From: Azophilus sp026709365
GTDB lineage: Bacteria; Pseudomonadota; Gammaproteobacteria; Pseudomonadales; Azotimanducaceae
DNA length: 64,000 nucleotides
Direction: 5' to 3'
Assembly: GCA_965200175.1 (NCBI GenBank)
Contig: OZ241345.1
Location: 1,612,001-1,676,000, forward strand
Position 1 is the first letter of the stretch. Each line of letters begins with the position of its first letter. The notes beneath the pieces are model-generated. The model was given only the letters and a program-made list of their open reading frames with translations, had not been told where the DNA came from and did no database searches. Shown piece after piece: positions 61,386 to 64,000 of the stretch. The translations under genes and the position numbers were made by a program.

Positions 61386-61595
61386 CTAGTGTCCTGTCTG
61401 GTTAATTCGTGGGCTTTGGGCGCTAAGCCATTTCGCCCCTTGGCAAGGCGCGGCAACGCCGTGTGGCAGGCGCCACACCCACTTATGCGAGGGGCAAGCC
61501 CCTCGCGCTCCCCGGCTGAGGGCTCCCCGGAGCAACGCAGCCAAGGGGCGAAAGGGCCACGAACAATCACACGAATTAGCCAGACAGGACACTAG
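61386..61595. mobile_element. MITE-like element, 210 bp
   Basis: Left end starts CTAGTGTCCTGTCTGGTTAA (61386 onwards), and the reverse complement of the right end starts CTAGTGTCCTGTCTGGCTAA (61595 backwards). Over 26 bases the two ends differ at one position. Inside are a second inverted pair (CCATTTCGCCCCTTGGC / GCCAAGGGGCGAAAGGG) and a PR3 repeat in the centre. No open frame is plausible. It sits between leuC (start 61354) and aroC (stop 61674). CTAG at both ends may include a TA or CTAG target duplication. It is too short for a transposase and looks non-autonomous. Confidence 0.8.
61486..61526 (+). repeat. PR3 repeat nested in the MITE-like element
   Basis: GCGAGGGGC-AA-GCCCCTCGC hairpin followed by GCTCCCCGGCTGAGGGCTCC, matching the 35.9 kb copies with two differences over about 40 bases. 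Confidence 0.8.
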
Positions 61596-61673
61596 ACCCC
61601 AGCCGGTTGAGGGTGTGCAGTCTAATGGACTTTGGCTGAATTGGGGAATCGAATTGGATAAAGCGGCTGGCGC

Positions 61674-62738
61674 TCACCCGCTGCCCACCTGCCCTCGATG
61701 GCGCAGCAGGTGGTCCATCAGCACTAGGGCGACCATCGCTTCGGCGATGGGGGTGGCGCGAATGCCGACGCAGGGATCATGGCGTCCCTTGGTGACCACC
61801 TCCGTCTCATTGCCGTCGATGTCCACGGTTAGTCCGGGGGTGGTCAGGCTGGAGGTGGGTTTCAGGGCAATGCGGGCGATGATGTCCTGGCCCGAGGAGA
61901 TGCCGCCGAGTACGCCGCCGGCATGGTTGCTCAGAAAGCCTTGGCTGGACATCTCGTCCCGGTGCTGGGTGCCGCGCTGGCGGACGACGTCGAATCCGTC
62001 GCCGATGGCCACCGCCTTGACGGCGTTGATGCCCATCAGGGCGCCAGCCAACTCGGCGTCGAGCTTGGCGAACACGGGCTCCCCCAAGCCTACCGGCGCG
62101 CCGCTGGCGACGACGGTGACTTCCGCGCCGATGGAGTCCCCCGCCCGGCGCAGCTCATCGATCAGCGCGGCGATGGCTTGGACGCTGTCCGGGTCCGGGC
62201 AAAAGAAGGGATTGGCCACCACGGCATTCCAGGACTTGAAGGGCGGGCGAAGCTCGCCGATGGCGGACAGATGCCCCCTCACCCTGACCCCGGCCAGTTC
62301 GCCAAGGCACTGCTTGGCGATGGCCCCGGCGGCCACCCGCATCGCCGTCTCCCGGGCAGAAGCCCGGCCGCTGCCGCGGTAGTCGCGCCGGCCGTACTTA
62401 TGGTGGTAAGTGAAGTCGGCGTGGGCGGGCCGGAACAGGTTCTTGATGGCTTCGTAGTCCTTGCTCTTCGGATCCTCGTTCTCAATGGACAAGCCAATGG
62501 GCGTGCCCGTGGTGCGGCCCTCGAAGACCCCGGACAGGATTCTCACCTGGTCGCCTTCCCGGCGCTGGGTGGTGTACTTGGACTGCCCCGGGCGGCGGCG
62601 GTCGAGGTCCGGCTGGATGTCCGCCGCGGACAGCGCGATGCCCGGCGGACAGCCATCGACAACGGCGCCCAATGCCGGACCGTGACTCTCACCGAAGGTG
62701 GTGAGGGTGAAGTGCTGGCCAAAAGTGTTGCCGGACAT
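61674..62738 (-). CDS. aroC: Chorismate synthase
   Basis: 354 residues. Last step of the shikimate pathway, EPSP to chorismate, using reduced FMN. MSGNTFGQHFTLTTFGESHGPALGAVVDG at the start, RRRPGQSKYTTQRREGDQV, YRGSGRASARETAMRVAAGAIAK, and the C-terminal RHDPCVGIRATPIAEAMVAL. ATG 62738. Chorismate feeds the trp genes nearby. Separated from prmB by an 80-base spacer holding a PR1 unit start. Confidence 0.96.
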   Translation of the reverse strand: MSGNTFGQHFTLTTFGESHGPALGAVVDGCPPGIALSAADIQPDLDRRRPGQSKYTTQRREGDQVRILSGVFEGRTTGTPIGLSIENEDPKSKDYEAIKNLFRPAHADFTYHHKYGRRDYRGSGRASARETAMRVAAGAIAKQCLGELAGVRVRGHLSAIGELRPPFKSWNAVVANPFFCPDPDSVQAIAALIDELRRAGDSIGAEVTVVASGAPVGLGEPVFAKLDAELAGALMGINAVKAVAIGDGFDVVRQRGTQHRDEMSSQGFLSNHAGGVLGGISSGQDIIARIALKPTSSLTTPGLTVDIDGNETEVVTKGRHDPCVGIRATPIAEAMVALVLMDHLLRHRGQVGSG

Positions 62739-62810
62739 GAACCCGCCCTAGCTGGCTGTGGCGCTGGTGGCGCTAGTATGGGAACCGAGGGCTGCGGCAT
62801 CAAGTCACTG

Positions 62811-62907
62811 TGCGCCCGCTAAGCGGGCGCGGATGGAGTTCCGCTGACGCGAAACTCCGCGCACTCGTCGCTTAGATCAGGTTCCGATATGTTGCTGAGG
62901 CCGGACA
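62811..62907 (-). repeat. PR1 repeat overlapping the prmB 3' end
   Basis: Reverse unit: variable hairpin GCGCCCGCTAAGCGGGCGC, constant GGAGTTCCGC-TGAC-GCGAAACTCC with one G:T-type mismatch, spacer GCGCACTCGTCGCTTAGATC, and arm TTCCGATATGTTGCTGAGGC. Most of it is translated as the C-terminus of prmB, whose TAG lies in the loop of the variable hairpin. Confidence 0.88.
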
Positions 62908-63742
62908 GCAGGAACACAGCCGGGCCGGTGGACGGCAAATCGGGCCAGATGAAGGGCAGGCTTGGCCAGGCGCGATTGACGCGCCAGGCGTTCAGGCCCA
63001 CCTCGCACACCAGCAGCCCGCCCTTCTCCAGATGCACCGGGACTTGGTCGATGACCCGGCGCACGACCTCAAGGCCATCTTCCCCGCCAGCCAATCCCAA
63101 AGAGGGTTCGTGTACGAACTCGGGCGGCAGCGCGCTCAGATCCGCGGCATCCACATAGGGCGGATTGCAGAGGATCAGATCAAAGGCGCCCGGAGGCACG
63201 CCGTCGAACAGGTCGGCGCAAACCACTTGCGTGCGTCCGGCGAGGCCCAAGGCGGCGGCATTGCGCTGCGCGAGGCGGGCGGCCCGGGGGTCGGCATCGG
63301 CCAAGACCACTTGGGCTGCCGGAAACTGCGCGGCCGCCAGCAGACCGAGGCAGCCGCAACCGCAGCAGAGGTCCAAGATGTGCTGCGGCGAGCGGGCCAG
63401 CCAAGGCCGAAGGCCGTCCTGCAGCATGGGGCCGATGGGAGAGCGCGGCACCACAATGCCGGGATCAACTTGGAACCAAGCCCCGCAGTATTGGGTCTTG
63501 CCGAGCAGCCACGCCAAGGGCTGGCGTTCGTCCACGCGGCGCTGGGCGAGCCGCTGAATCCGGGCCGCGGTTGCGCCATCCAGACGGGCATCGAGGGAGG
63601 GCGGCGCATCGGGCAGCCCGGTCACGCCAAGCACCAAGGCGGTGGCCTCGTCCCAAGCGTTTTCGGTGCCTTGGCCGTAGCAGAGCGGCGCTTCCCGAAA
63701 CCGCTCATGCACCTCGGCGAGCAGCGTTCGCAGCTCAGTCAC
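62819..63742 (-). CDS. prmB: 50S ribosomal protein L3 glutamine methyltransferase
   Basis: About 307 residues. N5-methylates a glutamine of ribosomal protein L3. N-terminal VTELRTLLAEVHERF and FREAPLCYGQGTENAWDEA, then PLAWLLGKTQYCGAWFQVDPGIVVPRSPIG, the SAM loop ILDLCCGCGCLGLLAA, and the NPPY motif in LILCNPPYVDAADLSALP. GTG 63742. The final 29 residues (LSGLSNISEPDLSDECAEFR and beyond) are encoded by a PR1 repeat and do not resemble PrmB, so the native end has been replaced or extended. Confidence 0.92.
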   Translation of the reverse strand: MTELRTLLAEVHERFREAPLCYGQGTENAWDEATALVLGVTGLPDAPPSLDARLDGATAARIQRLAQRRVDERQPLAWLLGKTQYCGAWFQVDPGIVVPRSPIGPMLQDGLRPWLARSPQHILDLCCGCGCLGLLAAAQFPAAQVVLADADPRAARLAQRNAAALGLAGRTQVVCADLFDGVPPGAFDLILCNPPYVDAADLSALPPEFVHEPSLGLAGGEDGLEVVRRVIDQVPVHLEKGGLLVCEVGLNAWRVNRAWPSLPFIWPDLPSTGPAVFLLSGLSNISEPDLSDECAEFRVSGTPSAPA

Positions 63743-64000
63743 GCTGCTGGCGATGGGGCAGCACCAATTCGATGCGGGCGACCGCGCCGCCAGCGCGGGG
63801 CAGCAAGGGGCCAGCGCCAAAGGGGATCAGGTTCGGGCCTGCGCTTGCGTCGATGCCCTCCCCCAGCGCGTCGCGGGCGGCCCCGGCGCAGGCGGTCGAG
63901 CGCTCCAGCAGCAGGGCGGTGTCCTCCGGGCCGTGGAGATGGCAGACCACATAGACCGTGAGGCGTTCAAAAATACGCAGGCGGGCCGACAGGCTGCGCA
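63735..64000 (-). CDS. C-terminal fragment of unknown protein at the window edge
   Basis: The 3' end of a gene running off the window; about 87 residues visible, beginning RSLSARLRIFERLTVYVVCHLHG and ending GAVARIELVLPHRQQRD. The stop overlaps the prmB GTG by 8 bases, so the two are probably co-transcribed. The pattern LLERSTACAGAARDALGEGI, then FGAGPLLPRAGGAVARIELVL, loosely resembles the end of OmpA/MotB-type peptidoglycan-binding domains, but the key binding residues are not clear. Identity is left open. Confidence 0.5.
   Translation of the reverse strand, partial: RSLSARLRIFERLTVYVVCHLHGPEDTALLLERSTACAGAARDALGEGIDASAGPNLIPFGAGPLLPRAGGAVARIELVLPHRQQRD

Overview
The window is 64 kb of high-GC bacterial chromosome, densely coded on both strands. 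It looks gammaproteobacterial. The evidence is a type II secretion block in the order gspEFGHIJKLM, the syntenic run leuC-leuD-leuB-asd-fimV-truA-trpF-trpB-trpA-folC-dedD-cvpA-purF (a Xanthomonas/Pseudomonas-type arrangement), aerobic hemF, lpxH, miaE, and a long-form GAPDH. No rRNA, tRNA, CRISPR array, prophage or replication origin was recognised. The genus cannot be named from the sequence alone.

Layout: 0-5 kb holds an HpcH/HpaI-type aldolase, a crotonase remnant, and a DNA-repair pair (FAN1-like VRR-NUC nuclease plus a DinG/XPD-type helicase fused to a RecB-like nuclease domain). 5.6-12.6 kb holds pyruvate kinase, a TauE-type permease, a two-gene unit of a MORN-repeat protein and a membrane pseudokinase with a TPR-like C-terminus, and an MBL-fold hydrolase. 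12.5-20 kb holds a two-component system resembling the regulators of the proteobacterial dedicated sortase system, an Lrp-type regulator divergent from a small membrane protein, a NadR-like kinase, a sirtuin, a CNT nucleoside transporter and an orphan ExbD. 20-31 kb holds an AAA_14/DUF4143 ATPase, two MFS transporters, an SMP-30 lactonase, a BON lipoprotein, hemF, a NYN-domain protein, an acyl-CoA dehydrogenase, rmlA and gmhB. 30.7-38.9 kb is the gsp operon. 38.9-49.8 kb holds pyrB, etfBA, an IS481-family insertion sequence, gap, folD-lpxH, miaE, a DUF1289 gene and purF. 49.8-64 kb is the biosynthetic block (cvpA to leuC), then aroC and prmB.

The most unusual content is non-coding. About 20 copies of a modular palindromic repeat (called PR1 here) fill gene boundaries. 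Each full copy has a conserved arm (GTGCGGGCTCAGAAAC plus an inverted CCGGAA segment), a constant hairpin (GGAGTTTCGC/GCGAAACTCC) that changes by compensatory base pairs, and a second hairpin drawn from a small set of unrelated stem-loops. The arm is nearly identical to the terminal inverted repeats of the IS481-family element in the same window. PR1 overlaps the 3' ends of two genes and contributes their last codons. Two other palindromic families (PR2, PR3) and a 210-bp MITE-like element with 26-bp terminal inverted repeats are also present.

How the genes work together: the gsp block encodes the inner-membrane platform, ATPase and pseudopilins of a type II secretion system, but the outer-membrane secretin (GspD) and GspC are not here. 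EtfAB probably receives electrons from acyl-CoA dehydrogenases such as the one at 28 kb. The last 15 kb makes leucine, tryptophan, aspartate-family amino acids, chorismate, folate and purines, with ATG/TGA-type overlaps suggesting one long transcriptional unit. accD, usually between trp genes and folC in this synteny group, is absent.
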